This document shows positions 25,393-32,546 of a stretch of DNA of 64,000 nucleotides, one piece after another. The DNA is from Lachnospiraceae bacterium (GTDB lineage Bacteria > Bacillota > Clostridia > Lachnospirales > Lachnospiraceae), in the NCBI GenBank assembly GCA_015057865.1, contig SVDH01000001.1:1-64000 (forward strand), given 5' to 3'. A program made the position numbers and the translations under genes. Under the pieces are notes generated by a model, which saw nothing but the letters and a program-made list of their open reading frames with translations, did not search any database and was not told the DNA's origin. Positions within the stretch are counted from its first letter, which is position 1, and each line of letters begins with the position of its first letter.

Positions 25393-26739
25393 ATGGATAT
25401 TGCCCGAAAAGCATATCATGAGTTATATAAATGGAAAAATAGGGACAGCGCTTCAAAGGCAATCCTGATAAAAGGAGCGCGGCGAGTCGGAAAAAGCTAT
25501 CTGTCAGAACGGTTTGCTGAGAATGAATACCGGTCTCATATCATAATTGATTTTGCAAGCCCGTTGCCGGGGGTAAAAAAGATTTTTGAAGATTATGGAA
25601 ATCGTCAAAGCCTTAATGAATTTTTTAATCAGCTGTCAGTTCTTTATGGGACACCGTTGTATGAGCGGGAATCCGTATTTGTTTTCGACGAAGTGCAAAA
25701 ATATCCAAAAGCAAGAGAACTGGTTAAATATCTGGTGGCGGATGGACGTTACGATTACATCGAAACAGGATCTCTGATTTCAATCAAAAAGAATGTTAAG
25801 GATATTGTGATTCCTTCAGAGGAAGAAGAAATGGTACTTCAACCTCTGGATTTTGAAGAATTTTTAAATGCCTGTTCGGACGAAGTGACAATACCATTCC
25901 TCCGAGATACTTATCATGCCAGAAAGCCGCTTGGAAATATGCTGAAACCTGTAATGGAGAAACTCAGGATTTATATGCTGATAGGCGGAATGCCACAAGC
26001 AGTCAATGAATACCTGTCGTCGGGAAACATCGATCAGGTTGAGCGGGTTAAGCGTGGTATTATCAAGCTTTACAGGGAAGATATTGCCAAATATGCGGAA
26101 AACTATGTGGCGGAAGCGACAGCTGTTTTCAATGCCATACCCTCCCAGCTATCGCATCATGATAAGAAGATTAAATATTCTTCATTGGAAGAAGGCGACC
26201 GGTTTTCCAGCTATAAAGATGCGATTCATTGGATTGAGGAATCGATGGTGGGGAATCTCAGTGTTGGAATTGATGCGCCGGAATCATTGGGAGACTATTC
26301 GTTGCAAATATCAAAATTGAAATGCTATATGGCTGACACCGGATTGCTGATGACACTTGCGGCAGGTGAGCATTATCTTCACAGTGAGGTATACAAATCC
26401 TTTATGCTTGGCAAACTGGCTGTGAATAAAGGAATGATGACAGAAAATCTGGTGGCACAAATGTTGACTGCGAAGCATGAACCGCTGAGGTTTTATGAGA
26501 AAAGAGTGATAACGGATGACAAAGTAAAAAAATATGAGGTTGATTTTCTGATTAAAAGGAATGAGAAAACAATACCTTTGGAAGTAAAAAGTGGCAGCAG
26601 TCGAAATCATCCTTCGCTGGATTTCTTTTGCAGCAAATACCGGCGTGAAACGGAAAAAGGGATTATACTGACCAAAGGAGACTTACGCGTGACAGATGAG
26701 TATGTTTTTCTGCCACTGCCAATGACCATGTTTTTATAG
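25393..26739 (+). CDS. AAA ATPase with C-terminal DUF4143/nuclease-like domain
   Basis: The 448-residue protein has a Walker A GARRVGKSY (about 29-37), Walker B VFVFDEVQ (about 95-102) and a sensor region YIETGSLISI, the AAA_14 pattern. The C-terminal DUF4143 region contains YEVDFLI ... IPLEVKSG, the D-x(n)-ExK signature of PD-(D/E)XK nucleases. The family is widespread in gut anaerobes and of unknown role; links to defence or mobile DNA have been suggested. It has its own promoter with doubled operators. The following GIY-YIG gene starts 19 bases later and may be co-transcribed. Confidence 0.8.
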   Translation: MDIARKAYHELYKWKNRDSASKAILIKGARRVGKSYLSERFAENEYRSHIIIDFASPLPGVKKIFEDYGNRQSLNEFFNQLSVLYGTPLYERESVFVFDEVQKYPKARELVKYLVADGRYDYIETGSLISIKKNVKDIVIPSEEEEMVLQPLDFEEFLNACSDEVTIPFLRDTYHARKPLGNMLKPVMEKLRIYMLIGGMPQAVNEYLSSGNIDQVERVKRGIIKLYREDIAKYAENYVAEATAVFNAIPSQLSHHDKKIKYSSLEEGDRFSSYKDAIHWIEESMVGNLSVGIDAPESLGDYSLQISKLKCYMADTGLLMTLAAGEHYLHSEVYKSFMLGKLAVNKGMMTENLVAQMLTAKHEPLRFYEKRVITDDKVKKYEVDFLIKRNEKTIPLEVKSGSSRNHPSLDFFCSKYRRETEKGIILTKGDLRVTDEYVFLPLPMTMFL

Positions 26740-26757
26740 CATGACTTGTTTAATCAT

Positions 26758-27069
26758 ATGGATGCAATTTACAATATTACCTATATTTTAAAATGTCGCG
26801 ATGGCTCGTTTTATACGGGCTGGACGAATGATATGAAGAAGCGCTACGCAGCGCATGTCTCGGGAAAGGGCGGTAAATATACGAAGAGCCATCCGCCGGT
26901 CGGCATCGCCTATCTGGAGATTTCGGAGACGAAGGAGGAGGCAATGCGCCGGGAGTTTGCGATCAAGCAGATGACCAGGCCGCAAAAGGAGGCACTGATC
27001 GCAGAGACCGCATGGCGGGAGACACTGCCGGAGGAACTGAAAGAAGCACTAAGGGAAGTTTTGATGTAG
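26758..27069 (+). CDS. GIY-YIG superfamily nuclease-like protein (UPF0213/YhbQ type)
   Basis: The 103-residue single-domain protein has YNITYILKCRDGSFYTGWTNDMKKR as the GIY-YIG motif (Y-x-Y...Y-x-G), conserved Arg in KKRYAAH and Glu in RREFAIKQM. This is the small UPF0213 group, thought to act on damaged DNA or RNA, without a firmly known role. I prefer ATG 26758 over an upstream TTG at 26746, since homologues start just before the first beta strand. Confidence 0.8.
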   Translation: MDAIYNITYILKCRDGSFYTGWTNDMKKRYAAHVSGKGGKYTKSHPPVGIAYLEISETKEEAMRREFAIKQMTRPQKEALIAETAWRETLPEELKEALREVLM

Positions 27070-27203
27070 AATCCCAGTCTGTGAGAATGACAGCAAAAAT
27101 GTCAATTTTTTTAGCAGACAAGAAGACGTCTTTGTGATAATATATAACGAGATTTTTAAGAAACATAAATCCTCTGCTTTTTATGAGGAGAAGGGGAGAT
27201 TAT

Positions 27204-28574
27204 ATGAATCCAAACGAACCGATTTACGATGCCCGCAAACTGGGTATTCACAAAATGGCACTCCTCGGATTGCAGCATTTGTTTGCCATGTTCGGCGCGA
27301 CGATCCTGGTGCCGATTCTGGTCAATAACTATTTCCATGGCGAAGGTCTTTCCGTTCAGGTAACACTGTTTTTTGCAGGGATTGGAACACTGGTGTTTCA
27401 TTTATGCTCCAGGTTCAAAGTACCTGCTTTTTTGGGGTCTTCTTTCGCGTTCTTAGGCGGATTCGCGACCGTCGCGAATCTGGAGACCGGACGTTTCGCA
27501 ACGATGACTTATGGTGAGAAGCTGCCGTATGCGTGCGGCGGCATTGTGATCGCAGGTCTTTTATATCTGGTGTTGGCGCTGATCATCCGTGCCGTCGGTG
27601 TGCACAGGGTCATGCGTTTTCTGCCGCCGGTCGTGACAGGACCGATCATCATCTGTATCGGCCTCGGCCTGGCGCCCTCTGCAATCGGAAATGCATCGCA
27701 GTGCTGGCCGCTGGCACTGATCGCGGTGGCGATGGTCATCGTGTTTAACATCTGGGGAAAAGGGATGTTTAAGATCATCCCGATCCTGATGGGTGTGTTC
27801 ATTGCATATGCTGCTGCGGTCGTGATGAACCATTTTGGCGTGACAAATGCGGACGGTTCGGCGCTTCTGGCATTCGAGACGATCAAAAGCGCGCCGGCAG
27901 TCGGACTGCCGCCGTTCCAGATCGCAAAATTTGACCTGACGGCGATCATCGTAATGGCGCCGATCGCGATCGCTTCGATGATGGAGCATGTCGGCGACAT
28001 TTCGGCGATCTCGGCAACCACAGACAGGAACTTCCTGGAGGATCCGGGTCTGAACAATACCCTTTTGGGCGACGGTCTTGCAACGGCGCTTTCGGGAATG
28101 TTTGGCGGACCGGCAAATACGACCTACGGGGAAAACACGAGCGTTCTCGAGCTCAGCAAAGTGTTTGATCCACGTGTTGTGCGGATGGCAGCATTGTATG
28201 CCGTGATCCTGGGATTCATTCCGAAAATGGCGGCGTTTATCGGAACGATGCCGACGGCATTGATCGGTGGAATCAGTTTCGTGATGTATGGTATGATCTC
28301 GGCGATCGGTATCCGGAATCTGGTGGAAAACAAAGTCGATCTGACGAAGTCGCGCAACCTGATTATCGCAGCGGTGATCATGGTCTGCGGACTGGGGTTG
28401 ACGAACGGGATCACATTCCATGTCGGACATGTGACAGTGACACTTACCGCATTGGCAGTCGCTTCGATCGCAGGTATTGTGCTGAATGCGATCCTGCCGG
28501 GAAATGAGTACCGGTTTGAGTCGAGTAAGACCAAAGATAAAGTTGATGAAAAAGACAGAGCAGGATATGTATAA
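27204..28574 (+). CDS. uraA: Uracil permease (NCS2 family)
   Basis: The 456-residue membrane protein has about 14 hydrophobic segments. Family marks include LGLQHLFAMFGATILVPIL at the N-terminus, PPVVTGPIIICIGLGLAPSAI, the substrate-site block VMAPIAIASMMEHVGDISAIS and GDGLATALSGMFGGPANTTYGENTSV. It brings uracil into the cell with protons or ions. ATG 27204 has AGGAGAAGGGGA upstream. It stands 36 bases before upp, the standard salvage pair: uptake followed by conversion to UMP. No PyrR attenuator is evident in the short leader. Confidence 0.93.
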   Translation: MNPNEPIYDARKLGIHKMALLGLQHLFAMFGATILVPILVNNYFHGEGLSVQVTLFFAGIGTLVFHLCSRFKVPAFLGSSFAFLGGFATVANLETGRFATMTYGEKLPYACGGIVIAGLLYLVLALIIRAVGVHRVMRFLPPVVTGPIIICIGLGLAPSAIGNASQCWPLALIAVAMVIVFNIWGKGMFKIIPILMGVFIAYAAAVVMNHFGVTNADGSALLAFETIKSAPAVGLPPFQIAKFDLTAIIVMAPIAIASMMEHVGDISAISATTDRNFLEDPGLNNTLLGDGLATALSGMFGGPANTTYGENTSVLELSKVFDPRVVRMAALYAVILGFIPKMAAFIGTMPTALIGGISFVMYGMISAIGIRNLVENKVDLTKSRNLIIAAVIMVCGLGLTNGITFHVGHVTVTLTALAVASIAGIVLNAILPGNEYRFESSKTKDKVDEKDRAGYV

Positions 28575-28610
28575 GAAGATAAAAGAGAAACGGTGAGGAG
28601 GATATACGAC

Positions 28611-29255
28611 ATGGATTTTGCAAAAAATGAAAACATCTTTATCATGGATCACCCGCTGATCCAGCATAAGATTACGAAGCTGCGTGACAAGGCGACAAAG
28701 ACGGCAGAGTTTCGGGAAATCGTTTCTGAAATCGCGAGATTGATGGGATATGAAGCGCTGCGTGATCTGAAGGTGGCAGACAAGGCAGTGGAAACGCCGA
28801 TGGAAGAGACGCTGTCACCGGAGATCAGCGAAAGAAAGCAGGCAGTTGTTCCGATCCTGCGCGCAGGGCTCGGCATGACGGATGGTATTTTAAGTCTGAT
28901 CCCGTCGGCAAAGATCGGACACGTTGGTATGTACCGTGATCCGGAAACGCATATTCCGCATGCATATTACTGCAAGTTGCCGGAGGCGATCAGCGAGCGG
29001 ACGATCATCGTCGTAGATCCGATGCTGGCAACAGGCGGATCGGCAGTAGACGCGATCAATCTGATCAAGGAAAAAGGCGGTAAACGTATTAAATTCATGT
29101 GCATCATCGCGGCGCCGGAAGGCCTTGAAAAGCTCGCGGCAGAGCATCCGGATGTGCAAATCTATGTCGGACATCTCGATCGGGAACTGAATGATCATGC
29201 ATATATTCTTCCGGGACTCGGGGATGCAGGGGACCGGATCTTCGGAACGAAATAG
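28611..29255 (+). CDS. upp: Uracil phosphoribosyltransferase
   Basis: The 214-residue enzyme turns uracil and PRPP into UMP. Visible are [18 protein letters not shown], the PRPP-binding loop [15 protein letters not shown] and the uracil-side [30 protein letters not shown] ending. ATG 28611 has GAGGAGG upstream. Full length for the family; coupled with uraA. Confidence 0.96.
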   Translation: MDFAKNENIFIMDHPLIQHKITKLRDKATKTAEFREIVSEIARLMGYEALRDLKVADKAVETPMEETLSPEISERKQAVVPILRAGLGMTDGILSLIPSAKIGHVGMYRDPETHIPHAYYCKLPEAISERTIIVVDPMLATGGSAVDAINLIKEKGGKRIKFMCIIAAPEGLEKLAAEHPDVQIYVGHLDRELNDHAYILPGLGDAGDRIFGTK

Positions 29256-29261
29256 AAAAAG

Positions 29262-29297
29262 AAAACGACTGACCAGTTTTTTGGCCAGTCGTTTTTT
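29262..29297. terminator. Bidirectional rho-independent terminator
   Basis: A 13-base stem with one mismatch (29262-29274 and 29283-29295) and T-runs in the loop and tail. It separates upp from the convergent dehydrogenase gene and can serve both. Confidence 0.85.
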
Positions 29298-29327
29298 GAT
29301 TGACATGAGATGAAACAGTGATACGGC

Positions 29328-30305
29328 TTATGCGTTCTCCGAATAATCGTAAAAGCCCTTGCCGGCGGTGATGCCGGTCTCGCCCTTGTCGATCTTCTCT
29401 TTCAAGAGCTGACCGATCTTCCAGGTCGTGGAGCCTTCTTCATTTGCTTCGGGTTTCATCTGGTTGATGTTGTACGCGGTCTCAAGGCCGACGATATCTA
29501 AGATCTTAAACGGTCCTGCCGGCGCGCCGGTTGCCAGCTGCCAGGTCAGGTCGATGGTTGCCGGATCGGACACCTCGTTTGCCCAGAGCCTCTGCGCTGC
29601 GCTTAAGAACGGCACGAGCATGGAGTTTAAGATGTAGCCCGGCTGCTCTTTGTGGAGCTGCAGCGGAACCATGTTGATCTCATCCGCGAACGCAACGACC
29701 TGGTCATAAACGGCCGGGTGCGTGCCGGGATGACCCATGACCTCAGCGGTATTGTTTTTCCAGATTGTGTTTGCAAAATGCAGTGCGCAGTAACGCTCCG
29801 GCCGGCCGGTATGCTCCGCAAACATGCTTGGAAGCAGGGTGGAAGAATTTGTGCAGAGGATGGTCTTTGCAGGAATGAGATCTTTCATTTTTTCATACAT
29901 CTCAATCTTTGCCTGCGGGTTTTCTGCCATCGCTTCAATGATGATGTCTGCATCTTCGAGCGCTTTTGCAAGATCAAGTTCCAGATGAACGCGTTTTGCA
30001 AAATTCTTTTTTGCCTGTTCGGAAAGCTTATCGATCTCCTCTTCTGTAATGCCGTCCCAGGAACGGATCAGCCCGCGCGGATATAAGAAGGAGCCCATAG
30101 GATTTCCGATGAGCTGTTTTGCATTTTCCAGATCTGCAAGCATCATGGAGCTGTACTGCTCGATCTTGGGCTGCGTCCGGCCGATGGAGCCTTCTGAACG
30201 AAGCCAGAATGTCACATCATGCCCTGTATATGCGCACATCAGACCGATCTGAGTGCCAAGTACACCGCCGCCAACAATAGTGATTTTGTGAAAACTTAAG
30301 CTCAT
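29328..30305 (-). CDS. 3-hydroxyacyl-CoA dehydrogenase
   Basis: The 325-residue protein has an N-terminal Rossmann domain with NAD motif GGGVLGTQIG, the stretch EAMAENPQAKIEMYEK, the catalytic His in ALHFANTIWKN, and the C-terminal helical domain (PGYILNSMLVPFLSAAQRLWANEVSDPATID). The ending GKGFYDYSENA is standard for the family. It interconverts 3-hydroxyacyl-CoA and 3-oxoacyl-CoA. It stands alone, without thiolase or crotonase nearby, so a dedicated beta-oxidation or butyrate operon is not implied. Ribosome site GAAGGGAG on the minus strand supports the start. Confidence 0.87.
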   Translation of the reverse strand: MSLSFHKITIVGGGVLGTQIGLMCAYTGHDVTFWLRSEGSIGRTQPKIEQYSSMMLADLENAKQLIGNPMGSFLYPRGLIRSWDGITEEEIDKLSEQAKKNFAKRVHLELDLAKALEDADIIIEAMAENPQAKIEMYEKMKDLIPAKTILCTNSSTLLPSMFAEHTGRPERYCALHFANTIWKNNTAEVMGHPGTHPAVYDQVVAFADEINMVPLQLHKEQPGYILNSMLVPFLSAAQRLWANEVSDPATIDLTWQLATGAPAGPFKILDIVGLETAYNINQMKPEANEEGSTTWKIGQLLKEKIDKGETGITAGKGFYDYSENA

Positions 30306-30367
30306 TCGTATGTTCTCCCTTCATTAAAATTTATGATGTGTTCAAAAACACAACATGGTTGGTTCTG

Positions 30368-30395
30368 ACTATAAAGTAACATGTTTTTTGGACAA
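30368..30395 (-). promoter_or_regulatory. Candidate promoter TTGTCC-N16-TATAGT for the dehydrogenase
   Basis: Read on the minus strand, -35 at 30395-30390 and -10 at 30373-30368. A TGTGTT...AACACA inverted repeat (about 30336-30352) lies just downstream and may be an operator. Confidence 0.5.
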
Positions 30396-30429
30396 TACAT
30401 AACAACTGTTAGTTTTATATGAATAAATA

Positions 30430-30475
30430 CCACCAACTCAGAGTTGTGTCGCTTTTATGACACCAACGTGGTGCT
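30430..30475. promoter_or_regulatory. Cluster of small palindromes in the divergent promoter region
   Basis: Three palindromic blocks stand side by side: CAACTCAGAGTTG, GTGTC-N8-GACAC and CACCA-ACG-TGGTG. They sit between the divergent dehydrogenase and aquaporin promoters and suggest one or more dimeric regulators. Confidence 0.45.
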
Positions 30476-30491
30476 TTGATAAAGTCATAGA

Positions 30492-30520
30492 TTGAAAAAT
30501 GTATAATCCGGGATTATAAT
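30492..30520 (+). promoter_or_regulatory. Promoter TTGAAA-N17-TATAAT for the aquaporin gene
   Basis: -35 at 30492-30497 and consensus -10 at 30515-30520, 56 bases before the start codon. Confidence 0.75.
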
Positions 30521-30575
30521 GAGGCTATGAAAAAGCTTGACATTTGACTGGGCTTTTTGGAAAGGGGGAAACGTT

Positions 30576-31280
30576 ATGAGAAAGTATGTTGCTGAGTTTA
30601 TCGGAACGCTCGTACTGGTGACCATGGGCTGCGGTACGGCGATGCTGGTAGGCTGTGACGCGGAGCTTGGCGGAGGCTATATCCTGACGGCGCTTGCGTT
30701 TGGTCTGTCGATCGTGGCGATGGCATATTCCATCGGGAACATTTCCGGATGTCATATCAATCCGGCGGTTTCACTGGGCGTGCTGATCTCCGGCGGTATG
30801 GACAAGAAGGACTTCTGCGGTTACGTGATCGCGCAGATCCTTGGCGGTTTTGCAGGTGCAGGCATCCTGGCAGCCATCTTTAAATCCGGTGGCGTGACAG
30901 ATATGACAGGCGGCTTTGGAGCGAATGGACTGGCCGGCGTGAACGGCAGCTTTGGGGCTGGACTTCTGGTTGAGATTATCCTGACATTTATCTTTGTGAT
31001 GGCGATCCTCGGCGTGACAGACAGTAAGTTCAAACACGGCTCCTTTGGCGGATTGATCATCGGTCTGACATTGACCTTCGTACACATCCTTGGCATCGGT
31101 CTGACAGGAACCTCTGTTAACCCGGCGCGTTCGATCGGTCCGGCAGTTGCGGCAGCGGTCAGCGGCAATGCAGATCCGGCGCATGCACTCTGGGTGTTTA
31201 TCGTAGGCCCGCTCGTAGGCGCAGCGATCGCAGCTGTTGTTTACAAAGGTCTGCGCGGCAAGGACGAAGAAACAGCATAA
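30576..31280 (+). CDS. aqpZ: Aquaporin (MIP family, water-channel type)
   Basis: The 234-residue protein has six membrane helices and two pore loops with NPA boxes: SGCHINPAVSLG and GTSVNPARSIGPA. Ser-Ile after the second NPAR, rather than the Asp-Leu typical of glycerol facilitators, points to a water channel. A C-terminal KGLRGKDEETA tail is cytoplasmic. ATG 30576 has AAAGGGGG upstream. It is monocistronic with its own promoter. Confidence 0.88.
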   Translation: MRKYVAEFIGTLVLVTMGCGTAMLVGCDAELGGGYILTALAFGLSIVAMAYSIGNISGCHINPAVSLGVLISGGMDKKDFCGYVIAQILGGFAGAGILAAIFKSGGVTDMTGGFGANGLAGVNGSFGAGLLVEIILTFIFVMAILGVTDSKFKHGSFGGLIIGLTLTFVHILGIGLTGTSVNPARSIGPAVAAAVSGNADPAHALWVFIVGPLVGAAIAAVVYKGLRGKDEETA

Positions 31281-31358
31281 TGACATGACCTTCGGCCCGG
31301 CAGGAAGGCGAGATTAGGGCTTTTCCTTTGAGCGAAAATCTGCTATGATGATTGAGAT

Positions 31359-31431
31359 GGAAGGTTAGCTCAGCTGGGAGAGCACTCGCTTGACGTGTGA
31401 GAGGTCGCAGGTTCGAGCCCTGTACCTTCCA
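31359..31431 (+). tRNA. tRNA-Val (anticodon GAC)
   Basis: The cloverleaf is complete: acceptor GGAAGGT/ACCTTCC, D arm GCTC-AGCTGGGA-GAGC, anticodon stem CTCGC/GTGAG with loop TTGACGT, and T arm with GGTTCGAGCC. CCA is not encoded. Confidence 0.93.
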
Positions 31432-31502
31432 TTTCTTTATTTGAAGGGTACGTAAGGAAAAATGGAACCAATACAGATGTGTAGATAGGAAAGGAAAAGG
31501 TT

Positions 31503-31778
31503 ATGAGTATCAAAGAAAAATTCGACGAGCTGGAAGGCAAAGGCAAAGAGATTCTGGAAAAAACAGACATCGATGATAAGATCATCGAAAAAGCCGGTCA
31601 GCTGAAAGAGAAAGCAGAGGCAGCTCTGGAAAAGACAGATGTCGATGACAAGCTGAAAGAGAAGGCCGGTGCACTCAAGGGCAAGCTTGATGAAGCGCTT
31701 GATAAGACAGACATCGATGACAAGATCAAAGAAAAAGCAGGCGCGCTGAAAGATAAGATTTTCGGAAAAGACGAATAA
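31503..31778 (+). CDS. Small charged helical repeat protein
   Basis: The 91-residue protein is made of three near-copies of a unit of about 26 residues, ALEKTDVDDKLKEKAGALK, rich in Lys, Glu, Asp and Ala with no Cys, Trp or Pro. It should form long amphipathic helices, like LEA or YtxH-type stress proteins, though I recognise no named family. A good ribosome site (GGAAAGGAAAAGG) precedes it and a strong terminator follows, so it is probably an abundant one-gene product. A role in stress or envelope stabilising is a guess. Confidence 0.7.
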   Translation: MSIKEKFDELEGKGKEILEKTDIDDKIIEKAGQLKEKAEAALEKTDVDDKLKEKAGALKGKLDEALDKTDIDDKIKEKAGALKDKIFGKDE

Positions 31779-31803
31779 CAGATAAAGCGTAGTAAATGGT
31801 TAG

Positions 31804-31865
31804 ACTCTTTTCTTCTTCGTTGGCAATGTGATATGCTGACAGAAGAAGAAAAGAGTTTTTCTTTT
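31804..31865 (+). terminator. Rho-independent terminator with long loop
   Basis: A perfect 15-base stem (31804-31818 and 31842-31856) with a 23-base loop is followed by a T-rich tail. Confidence 0.8.
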
Positions 31866-31970
31866 TCATGCAACACTTTCATGATTTTTATCTACCTAAT
31901 ATATGAAAGCTTTCAACAGGCATATTTGATACGCCTTGCTTGAAGCGGCAGGCGTAAGAAGGAGACAACG

Positions 31971-32546
31971 ATGGACGAAAAAATCATCCATTTGGGCAGA
32001 AACGGAGACGTGGATGCCTTTTGCCGGATCTATGAACAGTATAAAGACCGGTTGTACCGCTATGCCTTTTATCGGCTGGGAAATGCGCAGGATGCGGAAG
32101 ATGCAGTGTCGGAGTGCGTGCTTTCGGCGTATCGGCAGTTTGGTCAGCTGCGGGATGAAAAAGCATTTCCGGCCTGGATCTTTAAGATCCTGTCAGCGGG
32201 GTGTGTAAAGTATATCAGTCAGCAGGCGGAAAGGCGGAAAACCGTTTCGCTTGATGCCGTGAGGCAGTCGGCCAATCAGACCGAAGCGAATGCGGCGATG
32301 GCATCTGCCAGTGTGGCAGGCCTGACGATGCAGGATCCGGCAGAGGCAGTGACGCTCCGCCTGGATCTGCAGCGTGCGCTTGAACAGCTGGCATCGGACG
32401 AAAAAGAAATCGTGCTGCTGTCACTGGTCGCAGGATTTACGAGTCAGGAAATCGCGCAGATGACAGGGAGCAGACCCGGAACGGTCCGCTCGAAGCAGTC
32501 CAGAAGTCTGGTAAAAATGAGAGCATATCTGGAGGGAAGATCATGA
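31971..32546 (+). CDS. ECF-type RNA polymerase sigma factor
   Basis: The 191-residue protein has region 2 (FCRIYEQYKDRLYRYAFYRLGNAQDAEDAVSE) and region 4 (LASDEKEIVLLSLVAGFTSQEIAQMTGSRPGTVRSKQSR), with a long linker as in ECF factors. AGAAGGAGA precedes the ATG. It overlaps the next gene by four bases, and that product is membrane-anchored with a short cytoplasmic head, the usual layout of a sigma/anti-sigma pair. Upstream, GCAACA with CTACC about 17 bases on could be an ECF-type autoregulated promoter, at low confidence. Confidence 0.88.
   Translation: MDEKIIHLGRNGDVDAFCRIYEQYKDRLYRYAFYRLGNAQDAEDAVSECVLSAYRQFGQLRDEKAFPAWIFKILSAGCVKYISQQAERRKTVSLDAVRQSANQTEANAAMASASVAGLTMQDPAEAVTLRLDLQRALEQLASDEKEIVLLSLVAGFTSQEIAQMTGSRPGTVRSKQSRSLVKMRAYLEGRS

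Noticed and set aside
27561-28667. Antisense frame of 368 codons opposite uraA
   Set aside because: The His/Arg/Asp/Cys-rich translation mirrors the permease codons, there is no ribosome site, and uraA itself is unmistakable.
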